Shown in pieces: positions 9,341 through 19,089 of a DNA stretch of 64,000 nt (within the stretch, counting starts at the first letter, position 1; each line of letters begins with the position of its first letter). The position numbers and the translations under genes are program-made. Below the pieces are notes generated by a model that saw only the letters and a program-made list of their open reading frames with translations, was not told the DNA's origin and made no database searches. The DNA is from Dolichospermum flos-aquae CCAP 1403/13F. Its GTDB lineage: Bacteria; Cyanobacteriota; Cyanobacteriia; Cyanobacteriales; Nostocaceae. The stretch lies in NCBI RefSeq assembly GCF_012516395.1, contig NZ_CP051206.1, positions 62,001 through 126,000 on the forward strand, in the 5' to 3' direction.

Positions 9341-9559
9341 ATGGGTGAAGCAAAACGCCGTAAACACTCCCTAGGTGAAGAATACGGACAAGACACTACT
9401 AGAATCTTACCTTGGGTTCCCATCAATAAAACCCAAGCTTCACAATTTGTGGCTATCACCACTCGTGGTGCATGGATTGGTATTGGTAGTATGGTTGTCG
9501 CGTGGGTAATCATCCGTTTTATCGGTCCTGCTTTCGGTTGGTGGGAAATAGTTGGATAA
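9341..9559 (+). CDS. DUF2839 family small membrane protein
   Basis: A 72-residue protein beginning MGEAKRRKHSLGEEYGQ, a highly conserved start of cyanobacterial DUF2839 proteins, with one C-terminal membrane helix (about 43-62) and a short Trp-rich tail. Function is unknown. It lies 67 bp downstream of the helicase gene on the same strand and is followed by the 9571-9634 palindrome. Confidence 0.85.
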   Translation: MGEAKRRKHSLGEEYGQDTTRILPWVPINKTQASQFVAITTRGAWIGIGSMVVAWVIIRFIGPAFGWWEIVG

Positions 9560-9570
9560 TTTACAAATAA

Positions 9571-9634
9571 AGATCCCCGACTTCTTTTTTATTTTATAAT
9601 CATATTATAAATTTAGCTCAGAAGTCGGGGATCT
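9571..9634. terminator. 15-bp inverted repeat with AT-rich loop, copy of the 6505 palindrome
   Basis: The arms agatccccgacttct (9571-9585) and agaagtcggggatct (9620-9634) are the same as in the 6505-6539 palindrome, here opened by a 34-bp AT-rich loop. It lies directly after the DUF2839 gene and may act as its terminator. Confidence 0.6.
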
Positions 9635-9680
9635 AGTTATTTTGATAATTGGTTGTAAAGTTCTTAATTTTTAATAAAAA

Positions 9681-10427
9681 ATGCTCTTACATTTAAGCAC
9701 TTGGCCGGAAGTTGAAACTTATCTGCAACAATCTCAAGGAATAATTTTACCCATTGGTTCAACGGAACAACATGGACCCACGGGATTAATTGGGACTGAT
9801 GCAATTTGTGCAGAATCCATATCAAAAGGTGTCGGGGAAGCAACTCAAGCAATGGTAGCACCAACTATTAATGTGGGTATGGCATTACATCATACTGCTT
9901 TTCCCGGAACAATTAGTTTACGTCCTAGCACTTTAATTTTAGTAGTTAAAGATTATTTAACTTGTTTGGTAAAAGCTGGTTTTACCAAGTTCTATTTTAT
10001 TAATGGACATGGAGGAAATATTGCGACTCTTAAAGCTGCTTTTTCGGAAACTTACGCTCATTTAGAAGATTTGCAAATTCCCAATTCCGCAAAGGTGCAA
10101 TGTCAAGTTGCTAATTGGTTTATGGGTGGTTCTGTGTACAAACTTGCCAAAGAATTATATGGTAATCAAGAAGGTTCTCATGCTACCCCTAGCGAAGTAG
10201 CTGTTACCCAATACGTTTATCCAGACGCAATTAAAAAAGCATATCTTGATTCAGAAGTTGCTAGTGGACATAAAATTTATAGTTCCGTTGATTTTCGGTT
10301 ACGTTATCCAGATGGCCGTATGGGTTCAAATCCAGATTTAGCAACCCCAGAACATGGTAAACAATTTTATGATTTGTCTGTGGAGGAATTGAGTAAAGGG
10401 TATTTGGAGTTTATGAAGGAGGAATAG
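9681..10427 (+). CDS. Creatininase family metal-dependent amidohydrolase
   Basis: A 248-residue member of the creatininase/MftE-like family. The metal-site residues are visible: E29 and H31 in GSTEQHGPTG, D40 in GTD, and the NGHGGN motif near residue 110. These enzymes cleave or form amide bonds on small cyclic or N-formyl substrates; the cyanobacterial substrate is unknown. It is a single gene, convergent with thiS 58 bp downstream. Confidence 0.88.
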   Translation: MLLHLSTWPEVETYLQQSQGIILPIGSTEQHGPTGLIGTDAICAESISKGVGEATQAMVAPTINVGMALHHTAFPGTISLRPSTLILVVKDYLTCLVKAGFTKFYFINGHGGNIATLKAAFSETYAHLEDLQIPNSAKVQCQVANWFMGGSVYKLAKELYGNQEGSHATPSEVAVTQYVYPDAIKKAYLDSEVASGHKIYSSVDFRLRYPDGRMGSNPDLATPEHGKQFYDLSVEELSKGYLEFMKEE

Positions 10428-10485
10428 AGGTTTTTTCTCACGCTCCAGATGCAGAAACGGAGAGTAGAGCTATTAGATTCTTATG

Positions 10486-10698
10486 TTATCCACCACCAAC
10501 TATAGTGACTACTTCTAAGCGATCGCCATTTTTGATTTGAGTTTCAGTCCAAAATTGACGATGTAAGATTTCACCGTTATATTCTACTGCGATTAAGCGC
10601 AGATTAAAACCCAACTGTTGGAGTAATTCGGGTAAAGCAGTTGGGGATAAACAATTGCGAGTTTCTCCATTGACTTGGAGATGAATTTGATTAGACAT
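10486..10698 (-). CDS. thiS: Sulfur carrier protein ThiS
   Basis: A 70-residue ubiquitin-fold protein ending VVTIVGGG; the terminal Gly-Gly is adenylated and thiocarboxylated to donate sulfur to the thiazole ring of thiamine. Length and ending fit ThiS. In many cyanobacteria thiS is close to thiE. Here thiE (27268-28305) has the same orientation but is 16.6 kb away, with an accessory glycan island between them. Confidence 0.88.
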   Translation of the reverse strand: MSNQIHLQVNGETRNCLSPTALPELLQQLGFNLRLIAVEYNGEILHRQFWTETQIKNGDRLEVVTIVGGG

Positions 10699-10812
10699 AA
10701 AGCGGGAAAAATTTTGAATTTAGGACTTATGAAAGTTATAAGAGTTTGGGTAACATCTATGGAGAATGGACTTGTCCACAAAAGATGAAAAGCTTTTATT
10801 TTTCCACATAAT

Positions 10813-10938
10813 TTATTTTAAAGATAGGTCTAATAATTCAATATCTTTATGTTTACGAGCGATTCGATAGCAAGTTTGTGTTTTGATGGAAACGACTTTT
10901 TTATCTTTTTCTTCTAGACTTAGCCTGAATACTAGCAT
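10813..10938 (-). CDS. Small ORF or gene remnant, unrecognised
   Basis: A 41-residue frame starting MLVFRLSLEEKDKKVVSIKT and ending DIELLDLSLK. The open frame extends about 10 codons upstream of the ATG. It is charged, with no membrane segment. It lies in the 310-bp stretch between thiS and the first EamA gene, where I see no other gene. It may be a fragment of a larger gene left at the island border. Confidence 0.25.
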   Translation of the reverse strand: MLVFRLSLEEKDKKVVSIKTQTCYRIARKHKDIELLDLSLK

Positions 10939-11059
10939 AATTCTGCTTTCAATGGAATAATCCTGATAATCCTACCTGGGGAATTACCAAAATCCCCAGA
11001 TTGGTACGGTGATGCCTAAATTGACTATACGTTTCTTAACAAAATATAAATTGGCGTTC

Positions 11060-12079
11060 ATGACAACAAATAAACTCGAATCAACGAAACTGGAGTCAAC
11101 AGACCTAAATATAGAGCAATTGCCTCCGGCACTACATTCCACGCCATCGCCAAATGTGATAGCGTTTATTTTATTATCTGTTGCCCTAGTTGCGCTGTCC
11201 TGGACAGCTATCTTAATCAAGCTATCGGTTCGAGAAATTAGTGCTAACGCCACAGTATTTAATCGCTTGTGGATAGCAACGATTATCTTTGGGCTGTGGA
11301 ATGGATTCAATGAATTACGCGTACGCGCGAAAAATTTAAATGACGAGCCTACAACCAAAGAAAGCTACCAATTAAGAGACATCATACTTTTAGTCGCAGT
11401 AGCTGTTGTTCATGTCGTGGGTCGAGTTCTCTGGAGTTGGTCTTTGACTCAAACCACGGCTGCTAATGCTACTGTACTGTCGAATCTCCCCCCATTATTC
11501 ACCACGTTAGGGGCTTGGTTGATATTAGGTAAAACTTTTAACCGCAGATTCGTGATTGGGATGGTAATTGCCCTTGCGGGGGCATTTACTTTAGGATTAG
11601 ATGACTTCTTCTGGTCTGAAAATCTGGTAATCAGCCAAAAAGCTATTATTGGTGACGCGGCTGCTTTGTTATCGTCTGTGTTTTATGCAGCTAGTTTCCT
11701 GATGATCGAACGACTGCGAACTAGATTACCTGTACAAAATATACTTGTATGGCGCTGCTTTTTAGGTACTTTGTTTATCCTCCCAGTGGTGCTAACCTTT
11801 GAAGACCAAATTTTTCCTATTTCCTGGTTTGGTTGGCTCACGGTATTTGGACTAGCTGCTATTTGCGAAGTTCTAGGACATGGATTAGTAGTGTACAGTC
11901 TCAAGTATTTATCATCATCCTTTGTGACAATATTTCTGCTACTTGAACCAGTCATGACTGCAATTTTAGCTTGGTTCATCTTTTCAGAAAGCCTAAGTTT
12001 GGTTAACCTTTTAGCGCTTAGTTTCATCTTACAAGGTATATATCTGGCAAAAACAGGTAAAGGAGCGGATAAAGAGTGA
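11060..12079 (+). CDS. EamA/DMT family transporter, copy 1
   Basis: A polytopic protein with ten predicted helices in two EamA repeats, typical of drug/metabolite transporters. The start at 11060 (MTTNKLES) gives an N-terminus like that of the paralogue at 15300-16307; an in-frame ATG at 11009 would add 17 residues. The two proteins share motifs such as (I/F)IKL, TNAT/TAVNA and the end LAKTGKG. Substrate is unknown; in this setting it may export a glycan precursor or amino-sugar metabolite. Confidence 0.85.
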   Translation: MTTNKLESTKLESTDLNIEQLPPALHSTPSPNVIAFILLSVALVALSWTAILIKLSVREISANATVFNRLWIATIIFGLWNGFNELRVRAKNLNDEPTTKESYQLRDIILLVAVAVVHVVGRVLWSWSLTQTTAANATVLSNLPPLFTTLGAWLILGKTFNRRFVIGMVIALAGAFTLGLDDFFWSENLVISQKAIIGDAAALLSSVFYAASFLMIERLRTRLPVQNILVWRCFLGTLFILPVVLTFEDQIFPISWFGWLTVFGLAAICEVLGHGLVVYSLKYLSSSFVTIFLLLEPVMTAILAWFIFSESLSLVNLLALSFILQGIYLAKTGKGADKE

Positions 12080-12080
12080 G

Positions 12081-12629
12081 TTATACATCAATTAATGGTG
12101 TAATTTGGAAATCTTCAAAAACTACTTGAAAACCTTCCCGTTCAGGTGATGCGCACATAGGGCCAACCTGTAAAGTTTGTGCTTCACTCAAATACGCTAG
12201 TCTGAGCATTGTATATTGTTCACCGTCAAGGGAATATTTCACCTCCACAGCACCTTCAAATCGTTCCAATCTTAGCCACAAGTAAGCTGTGTTTTGAGGT
12301 AGCTGCACTACAGACCAATCAGAATAATCCCGTGTAACTACAGCACTGGCATATTGTACATCGTTTACAAATTCAATTCCACACTTTAACCATGTTAAAT
12401 CGTTTTCGCGGATCATTAATCCTGCTTGGTCATAAAGCACCTCATACTTGCCGATAATTTTCACATCAGCCCTAAAATTACCTGTGACTTCTTGATAGTA
12501 AAAGTGTCCGTTATCACGGATAAAACCGTAATGAGTTTTGCGCCAAAAGTCTGTTTTCAGTCCCGAAGTGACTGATAGTGTTTGTTCCTGATGTTTCCAA
12601 TCTGGTGGTTCATTGTGCCATTTTTTCAT
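12081..12629 (-). CDS. DUF1349 family protein (concanavalin A-like fold)
   Basis: A 182-residue protein with the DUF1349 pattern (a DFWRKTHYGFIRDNGHF-like start, then YDQAGLMIR, W-L-K-GIEF and WLRLER motifs), a jelly-roll fold seen in several carbohydrate-related proteins. It has no signal peptide, so it is probably cytoplasmic. The stop is 1 bp from the end of the convergent EamA gene. Function is unknown. Confidence 0.8.
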   Translation of the reverse strand: MKKWHNEPPDWKHQEQTLSVTSGLKTDFWRKTHYGFIRDNGHFYYQEVTGNFRADVKIIGKYEVLYDQAGLMIRENDLTWLKCGIEFVNDVQYASAVVTRDYSDWSVVQLPQNTAYLWLRLERFEGAVEVKYSLDGEQYTMLRLAYLSEAQTLQVGPMCASPEREGFQVVFEDFQITPLIDV

Positions 12630-12635
12630 TTTCTT

Positions 12636-12714
12636 GTTTCTCCCCTTGATAAGGGGGGATTAAGGGGGGTAATAAATATTTGATACATCATCAAGAACTT
12701 TTAAAACATCCTCT
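12636..12714. mobile_element. MITE family 2, partial copy D (right half)
   Basis: It contains aaatatttgatacatca and the terminal repeat acttttaaaacatcctct (12697-12714), both matching the copy at 59454-59624. The left half is missing. The terminal repeat overlaps the end of the GT4 gene. Confidence 0.7.
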
Positions 12715-13878
12715 TAGATATAGTTCTTCCAATTTGAGCATTTTATTTTGAATACTATAATTTTTTGCAGAAATAAGAGCATTTTGTTTGATTTTTTCCC
12801 TCAATGACTTATCCTCTAATAAGGTTAAAATTCCCTCAGCAATTTGTTGACTATTTTGATAATCAACAATCCAAGCGTGTTCTTTGTGGATCGCAAAATC
12901 CTGAGCAATACCCGTTGCTGTAATCACAGAAGGAACTTCCGATAACATTGCATCAATAGGAGATTGTCCAAATGCTTCGATCATGGGATCAGAAACATGA
13001 ACAAAGATATCAAAGAGACGAAATAAGGCAAAAAGATCCTCTTCAAAATAGATTTCAACATAGCTATCAGCAGGTAATTCTGCCAATTTATCTACTACAC
13101 TCAAAGCCTCTGCATAGTTAGGTTTATTGGTACTATCTTTTGTGATGTTTTGGAATTGCTCTTGTATATTCTTTGTATCTGTATGAGTTCCTGATAACAG
13201 TAAAAGGGCATTAGGATGAGTTTCTAGTACCTTTTTAAATGCTTCAATTATATATTCAACTCCTTTCCATTTAACATACCTTGCCGATACACCAATAACT
13301 GGTCCAGTGTGATTTTTGAGATATTTGTCTTGAAGTTGTTTAATTCTTTGGGGATCTATATTTTCATACTGTGTGAGATCAAATCCACTGGGAATGACTG
13401 TTATTTGATCTTCTGGCACACCATCGGCAATCATACCCGCTTTTACCTGATTTGTAACGGCGATCGCATTAGTGGCAAATTGCCAAATTAACTCATATTT
13501 ACTGCGAGCGTGTCTTGTCCATTTTATACCTGTATTTTCTGTCGTATAAACCCTGACTGGAACTTTGGCATAGTAAGCAGCTTGTAATCCTGCTAAATGG
13601 CCAGCAAACCAATGGGTATGTACTATGTCTGTTTTGTTTTCTACTAAATGATCATAAATAAATTTAACAACTTCAGGGGTATTTCTATAATCGTTGTAAA
13701 AGGTTGTTTTATAAGGAATTTCCATCTGTTGTAAAAAATCAACTATGGGATCACCTTCATTTAAAATCAGATAATCAATGTCAAACTTAGAATTATCGGT
13801 ATATTGGGCAACCCACTCAAACTGAACCCAACGGATTTGATGAGTAAAGATATAGGTCAGTTTTATTTTTCGGTTCAT
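12691..13878 (-). CDS. Family 4 glycosyltransferase
   Basis: About 395 residues, GT-B fold, GT4 type: an N-terminal acceptor domain with HTHWFAGHLAG, the linker motif SARYVKWKGVEYIIEAF (K-G-x-E loop) and a C-terminal nucleotide-sugar domain with SDPMIEAFGQSPIDAM, the family's E-x7-E signature. It transfers a sugar to a surface glycan or lipid; specificity is unknown. I prefer the ATG at 13878 (MNRKIKLTYIF); the open frame begins at 13941. The final residues RGCFKSS and the stop are encoded by the terminal repeat of a MITE (family 2). Confidence 0.85.
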   Translation of the reverse strand: MNRKIKLTYIFTHQIRWVQFEWVAQYTDNSKFDIDYLILNEGDPIVDFLQQMEIPYKTTFYNDYRNTPEVVKFIYDHLVENKTDIVHTHWFAGHLAGLQAAYYAKVPVRVYTTENTGIKWTRHARSKYELIWQFATNAIAVTNQVKAGMIADGVPEDQITVIPSGFDLTQYENIDPQRIKQLQDKYLKNHTGPVIGVSARYVKWKGVEYIIEAFKKVLETHPNALLLLSGTHTDTKNIQEQFQNITKDSTNKPNYAEALSVVDKLAELPADSYVEIYFEEDLFALFRLFDIFVHVSDPMIEAFGQSPIDAMLSEVPSVITATGIAQDFAIHKEHAWIVDYQNSQQIAEGILTLLEDKSLREKIKQNALISAKNYSIQNKMLKLEELYLRGCFKSS

Positions 13879-14115
13879 TTTTGTTTTAGGTATAAAAATT
13901 TTATACGAATATTTTATCATTAAGTCATCTGATAAAGTCACATTATTTAATGATATTATATCTCATGGACTTATGTAGTAGCGTTTACGGAGTGTGCTGG
14001 AGGCTCTATTATATGCGCCAAAAATTTTTTAAGCATCCTCTGACGGAAATAAAATTTAACTATTTTATAAGCAATCTCCTGGGTTTAAAAAAATAAAAAA
14101 TACAGATTAAACGAC

Positions 14116-15270
14116 ATGGGAATATTAAGGTTTTATTTAGCATTATGTGTGATTGCAGAACACTCAAATTCTGTACTTCCGTGGCTTGTCCATGATGGTT
14201 TAGAATCAGTAGAAATATTTTTTATGATTTCTGGTTTTTATATGGCTATGATTTTGCCAAAATACTCTAATGTAATGGAATTTTACTTCAACAGATTCCT
14301 CCGAATTTTTATTCCCTATTTCTTAATATGTGGAATGATTTTAACGCTGAGTCTAATATTTGGCATTGTGTGGGGAGAATGGTTAGAATTAGAGCCATTT
14401 ATTAATTTCTCTGTAGCAAAAAATAGCTTGTATGCGACTTTCTTAATGATATTTGCAACCTTTTCTAACTTAACAATCTTTTTTCAGGATTTAGTTTTTA
14501 TTTTAAGCTATGATTTACCTTCGGCATTAAATTTTAGTATTGATCTTTCAGAGGGACAATATCCTTTTTATAAATATCTACTCGATCCACCAGCTTGGTC
14601 AATTAGTGTTGAATTAATTTTTTATTTTTTCGCTCCAGTTATAGTGAAATTTACCAACAAAAAATTACTTTTAATCTTGCTATCTTCATTGACAATCCGT
14701 ATTTTCTTTTACGAAATGATTGGAGTGAAGTATAATGGTTGGATTCATAGGTTTTTTGTATGTGCGATCGCTTTATTTGTAATGGGAATTCTCAGCTTTA
14801 GGTTGTATTCAAATTGGTTAATTAATTTAACCAAAAAATTGCCTATAAACTTGCAGATTAGTAACAAATACTATATTTTTTATTGTGGTTTTATTTTGCT
14901 TTTCTTCTTTCTCACAAAATTTGCAACCCAGCAACTAGGGAGCATAATTAAGATGAATTATGCTTATTTAATTTCCTACTTAATTTGGATGGCAATCATT
15001 CCTATATTATTTCAACTAACAGCTAATAATAAATTAGATAGATACATTGGAAATTTGTCATATCCAATCTATTTAATCCATACAATAGTTATTAAAATTT
15101 CACAGATTATAATTCCCTATTGTAGTATATCAGAATCTTGGCTAGGTAAAATATCTGCACTAATAACAATATTAGCTTCTGTGGTTATTATTCATTTTTT
15201 TGTGAATCCATTAGAAAAACAAAGATATGTATTAGCAAAAACACTTTCTAATAATGAATGGTCGAAATAG
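14116..15270 (+). CDS. Acyltransferase family 3 membrane protein
   Basis: A 384-residue protein with about ten membrane helices and the acyltransferase-3 pattern: R and H near the start (LRFYLALCVIAEHS), a PPAWSISVELIFY segment (W-S-x-x-E) and a late YPIYLIH motif. Family members add acetyl or other acyl groups to surface polysaccharides. It lies alone on the plus strand among minus-strand glycan genes. Confidence 0.85.
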   Translation: MGILRFYLALCVIAEHSNSVLPWLVHDGLESVEIFFMISGFYMAMILPKYSNVMEFYFNRFLRIFIPYFLICGMILTLSLIFGIVWGEWLELEPFINFSVAKNSLYATFLMIFATFSNLTIFFQDLVFILSYDLPSALNFSIDLSEGQYPFYKYLLDPPAWSISVELIFYFFAPVIVKFTNKKLLLILLSSLTIRIFFYEMIGVKYNGWIHRFFVCAIALFVMGILSFRLYSNWLINLTKKLPINLQISNKYYIFYCGFILLFFFLTKFATQQLGSIIKMNYAYLISYLIWMAIIPILFQLTANNKLDRYIGNLSYPIYLIHTIVIKISQIIIPYCSISESWLGKISALITILASVVIIHFFVNPLEKQRYVLAKTLSNNEWSK

Positions 15271-15299
15271 TTAATAGTCATCAATAAAGTAAAAGAGAG

Positions 15300-16307
15300 T
15301 TAGTCATTGTCACGATCAGAACCTTTCCCAGTTTTAGCTAAATAAATACCCACAGCAATTAGAACAAATCCCATGACATTGAATGGTGAGAGAAATTCCC
15401 CTAAGAAAATCCAAGCAAAAAAAGCAACTGGGAAAGGTTCTATCAAAAAAAAGATAGTCAAAAAAGTAGAAGAAAAATGTTTAAAACTATAAGTAATTAA
15501 ACTACGGGCAATTACTTCACAAATTAATCCTAAACCTAAAATTGCTAACCATCCTGTAGTAGTGCTAGGAAAAATTGAATCACCTTTAATCCATACAAAT
15601 GGTGTAATCAAAATCAAACTAATAATACAACGCCATGTTAAAAAAGTGATATTTGGTAAATATCTTAGCAATTTTTCCATCTGTAACATAGCTAAAGCAT
15701 AAACCATAGCAGACAATAAGGCTGCTCCATCTCCTAGTATTGCCTTTATTTCAAATAATTGATTTTCTGAATGTAACCAATCTTCTAGGGTTAAGCAAAT
15801 GCTTCCTCCTACAGCAATCGCTAATCCCATCAAAAAACGGCGATCAAACTGCTTACCAATAAATAACCAAGCCACTAAGAATGTGAAAATTGGTGTGAAG
15901 TTGGATAAAGTCAGAGCATTCACCGCAGTAGTGTTTTGTAATGCCCACATATATATATAGCGTCCTGTTAAATGAGTGATACTCTCTAGTATCATCAAAC
16001 CGACAATAATCCAATTTATTTGATTAGCTTCCTTTGCTGTTGGAGAAATAGTATCATTATCATTATCCGTTGGAGATTTCCAAAGATGTGAAACTAAATT
16101 CCCACAAACAAATGTGATTGTAGCAATCAATAAACGATCAAAAATTATAGCTTCTACGCTTAGTTCATTAAGTGCAAGTTTGATAAAAATAGCAGTGGAA
16201 GATATAGCAAATATCCCAAGAATCAAAAATAAAAATGGTGTAGTAACTGCATAAAATGACTTATCTAAGTCATTCTTAGCTTCAGAATCACTGAAAAAAT
16301 TCAACAT
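15300..16307 (-). CDS. EamA/DMT family transporter, copy 2
   Basis: A 335-residue ten-helix transporter, paralogous to the gene at 11060-12079 and ending in the same LAKTGKGSD-type tail. A short polar insert (about 83-98) separates helices 2 and 3. It converges on the acyltransferase gene, 30 bp away. Two copies in one island suggest duplication with divergent cargo, or two steps of one export route. Confidence 0.85.
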   Translation of the reverse strand: MLNFFSDSEAKNDLDKSFYAVTTPFLFLILGIFAISSTAIFIKLALNELSVEAIIFDRLLIATITFVCGNLVSHLWKSPTDNDNDTISPTAKEANQINWIIVGLMILESITHLTGRYIYMWALQNTTAVNALTLSNFTPIFTFLVAWLFIGKQFDRRFLMGLAIAVGGSICLTLEDWLHSENQLFEIKAILGDGAALLSAMVYALAMLQMEKLLRYLPNITFLTWRCIISLILITPFVWIKGDSIFPSTTTGWLAILGLGLICEVIARSLITYSFKHFSSTFLTIFFLIEPFPVAFFAWIFLGEFLSPFNVMGFVLIAVGIYLAKTGKGSDRDND

Positions 16308-16405
16308 TGTTACATCCCTAAATGATTGATTTCTATTAATTTAGCATAATTATTGTTTCTTTGGTCATATTGATTTCCCACTTTTAATAAATTTCTATAA
16401 CAACA

Positions 16406-18229
16406 TCAATTCAAAAAATTTGTTGTTATTCCCAATTCTTCTAATTTCTTTTCTTTGGGAGTCAGCACAATCTTACTATCAAAATAACTAGGAGAAAGTT
16501 CATCATCTGGTTTAATCAAGGAACTATATAAAGCACCTTTTTCAAAATCAAGTGTTGACTCAGAAATGGGTTTAAAATTAAAGATTTGATTGGCAATTTT
16601 CAAAGGCTCAGTTCTACGGAATAATTTTCCATTCTGTTCCTGCAACAAAATAATATTATGACTGTCAATAAGGCGAGGTAATTCCCATTGTAGAAAATAA
16701 TCAAATGCTTTGCTATTAGGGTTAAAATCAAATTTACCTTGATTTACTATTGTGTCCTGCCAGTTAACACTCAACCTATATACTTTAGGATAAAGTGTGT
16801 ACTGCTGCCAAAAATACCATCTAGGTTTATCTTCACTTTGAGGTAATTCATCCAGACGTTCCCATGTTTTTGGAAATTGATAAATTTGTCTCAATGTCAT
16901 AGGTACACCCCACTCAATAAAAGAGTGTAGATGTTTCCCAGTGTTTAAATGAGGGCTATCAACTAAAATTATTGTGTCTGGTTCAATATCTGGAGCAAGA
17001 TGTACAATATCAGTCCAAAAAGCTCGTTGGTATTCCCAGGTTTTCTGATTTTCTTGCTGTACGATTAAGCCAAATCCTAATATTAAGGAGAACAATACAG
17101 CTAAACTTGTATTAGCGAGATTTTTTGCCAAATTATTATTATGGCAGAGATTAATAATTAGATAACAGAACAAACCAATGAGGATTGAAGCTCCTAATGC
17201 TGCTGTCATATGAACCCGCGAATTACGGCCATTAATTTCAGTGGCTGCAACGGTAAAAAATAAAGGATAAGATAAAATTAATAACGCTAACCCCAAGAAT
17301 GCTAACTTTTTAATCGGTGATAAAATAGGCAAATCATCTTCAGTTTTATTGTCTTCTGCTTCAATTTTTAGATTAGACAAAAGTAATGTAAAACCTAAAA
17401 TACATAGAGGTATAAAAACTAATAATTCTCCTTTCAAATTTAGCAGAGTTTGAGCAGGACGATAGAAAAACATACTTAAACTCACAAAGGGTCCGATTAG
17501 CATTTGGCGGATGGGAATCAGCATAAGTTTGATAATATCTAAACCATCAACTCTAGCTTCACCTGTTATCTTGCGTATAATTGCAATCGTCCCTAACATA
17601 GCTGCTAAAATTAGAGTATGTCTGAGCATTTCCTTAACTAAGTTTTTGTTCCACTGATTTTTAAATAATGGAGCGGTAATAAATAGAGGTAACATTGTTT
17701 CGTAACATAAAAGAGATGCGAAAATCAGTAAGTATGATAATAATTGTCTACCAGATAAATAGGAGAGAAAAGCTAACAATAGAAATGTAAAAGATGAATA
17801 TAGAAATATATGAGTTAAATAGGCATGATTAGTGTCTGCTGGAAATAGAGTAAAAGCTAGAGTTCCCGTGATGATAAAAATGGGTTGTCTCCAAAGAGAA
17901 CTGAGAAATAAATATACTAGAATATTGTTGATTAAAAGAACTAAATAATTGATTAAATAAAGAGATTGGAAATTTCCAATTAATTTACCTAAAAAACCCA
18001 CTGAAAACTCAATAATGTAGAGTAAGGGACGACCTTCTGTAGCATCATAATGAAGAATATGCCATTTAAAGAAATCACCAAAATCATGAAAGTTCATGGA
18101 CATTGGTTGAGCGATTAAAAAATAATCATCTTCATATAATCCTAAGTTTTGATAATGCCAAAAATGAGCGATAAAAGTAATAATGGCTAAAATTACAATA
18201 TTTCTAACTAACTGATTTGGTAATACCAT
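16406..18229 (-). CDS. Large polytopic membrane protein, GT-C glycosyltransferase-like
   Basis: A 607-residue protein with about eleven membrane helices in the first 390 residues and a soluble C-terminal domain (about 400-607). An acidic EDDYF motif sits in the first outer loop (near 33-37), the place of the catalytic acidic residue in GT-C enzymes that use lipid-linked sugars. No closer family is evident to me. A run of minus-strand glycan genes (methyltransferase, GtrA, GT2) lies just upstream. Confidence 0.6.
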   Translation of the reverse strand: MVLPNQLVRNIVILAIITFIAHFWHYQNLGLYEDDYFLIAQPMSMNFHDFGDFFKWHILHYDATEGRPLLYIIEFSVGFLGKLIGNFQSLYLINYLVLLINNILVYLFLSSLWRQPIFIITGTLAFTLFPADTNHAYLTHIFLYSSFTFLLLAFLSYLSGRQLLSYLLIFASLLCYETMLPLFITAPLFKNQWNKNLVKEMLRHTLILAAMLGTIAIIRKITGEARVDGLDIIKLMLIPIRQMLIGPFVSLSMFFYRPAQTLLNLKGELLVFIPLCILGFTLLLSNLKIEAEDNKTEDDLPILSPIKKLAFLGLALLILSYPLFFTVAATEINGRNSRVHMTAALGASILIGLFCYLIINLCHNNNLAKNLANTSLAVLFSLILGFGLIVQQENQKTWEYQRAFWTDIVHLAPDIEPDTIILVDSPHLNTGKHLHSFIEWGVPMTLRQIYQFPKTWERLDELPQSEDKPRWYFWQQYTLYPKVYRLSVNWQDTIVNQGKFDFNPNSKAFDYFLQWELPRLIDSHNIILLQEQNGKLFRRTEPLKIANQIFNFKPISESTLDFEKGALYSSLIKPDDELSPSYFDSKIVLTPKEKKLEELGITTNFLN

Positions 18230-18272
18230 AAATAAATAATTCCCTGGTTGATTTTGAGTAAATTTGATTAAT

Positions 18273-18298
18273 GGTGCGTGACATTTAATTAACGCACC
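18273..18298. repeat. ggtgcgt...acgcacc inverted repeat overlapping the methyltransferase stop
   Basis: A 7-bp stem (ggtgcgt / acgcacc) around a 12-nt AT-rich loop. The methyltransferase ends inside it: its tail VGCVN is encoded by repeat sequence. A similar hairpin lies at 41957-41976 behind glmU. Confidence 0.5.
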
Positions 18299-19037
18299 CT
18301 ACAGATACTATTTCATTTTTTCGCGCTAAGAGTAAGATTGATACACCAAAGGGGATAGATAAACGTCCTATCAAATAACGCTCAATTCCAAACAGGAAGG
18401 TTAAGATTTGATTAATTAACTTCGGTGGTATATTTTGTTCATTACCTCCTTTATTAAATAGTTTTTGTAATAGGAGAGCAACTGCAATTACAGGAAATAA
18501 TACAGAATTAAAATAACTGGCGAAATTTATATTATAGTCAGCACTACCAACAATTTGCCGCAAGTTATTGAGTAAATATCTCCGTTGATGATGAAGAAGC
18601 TCATCATGTTTAGACCAAAGCCAAGGATAAGCAGGAACAGTAATTAACAACCATCCAGACGGCTTCAGTTTTGCAGACAAAGCTTGCAAAGATGCAGTAT
18701 CTTCTTCCAGATGTTCCAAGACATCTAATAATACTATGAGGTCGAACTTTTGTTCAGGAAATGGAATATTATTTGGTAAAAAACCGGGCTGAATTTCTCC
18801 TATTTTCAGGTCATTAGCAAAATTTTGTGCTGTTTCATCTAACTCCATACCATAGACTTTTCCATGATGACTAAGCATAGCTAAGTTACCTCCAGTTCCA
18901 CAACCCGCTTCAAATATTTCTGCATTTGCGGGTAAATTCAACTTTTTAATAACTTGCTCAATGATTGATCGTCGGGCCACAAACCACCAATGTTTGTCTT
19001 CGACTTCCATCATTTCCTGATACATTTGAGATTCCAT
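18285..19037 (-). CDS. Class I SAM-dependent methyltransferase
   Basis: A 250-residue protein. Motif I EAGCGTGGNL (about 41-50), an acidic motif II position (YGMELDE) and LIVLLDVLEHLEED define a class I methyltransferase of the UbiE/Methyltransf_11-12 kind. The N-terminal KHWWFVARR pattern is common in methyltransferases of glycan clusters. A hydrophobic stretch near 179-189 may give membrane contact. The substrate is probably a sugar or polyprenyl-linked glycan. Confidence 0.82.
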   Translation of the reverse strand: MESQMYQEMMEVEDKHWWFVARRSIIEQVIKKLNLPANAEIFEAGCGTGGNLAMLSHHGKVYGMELDETAQNFANDLKIGEIQPGFLPNNIPFPEQKFDLIVLLDVLEHLEEDTASLQALSAKLKPSGWLLITVPAYPWLWSKHDELLHHQRRYLLNNLRQIVGSADYNINFASYFNSVLFPVIAVALLLQKLFNKGGNEQNIPPKLINQILTFLFGIERYLIGRLSIPFGVSILLLARKNEIVSVGCVN

Positions 19038-19089
19038 TGCTATTGATACCTCATTGAGATTAACGATTTGATGATTTTGATATCAGTTC

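Noticed and set aside
10984-12027. Two minus-strand frames across the first EamA gene
   Set aside because: Shadows of a well-supported transporter gene on the plus strand; no coding features.
14020-14045. Possible further MITE family 2 end (aagcatcctct)
   Set aside because: Only about ten bases agree and there is no matching interior or second end.
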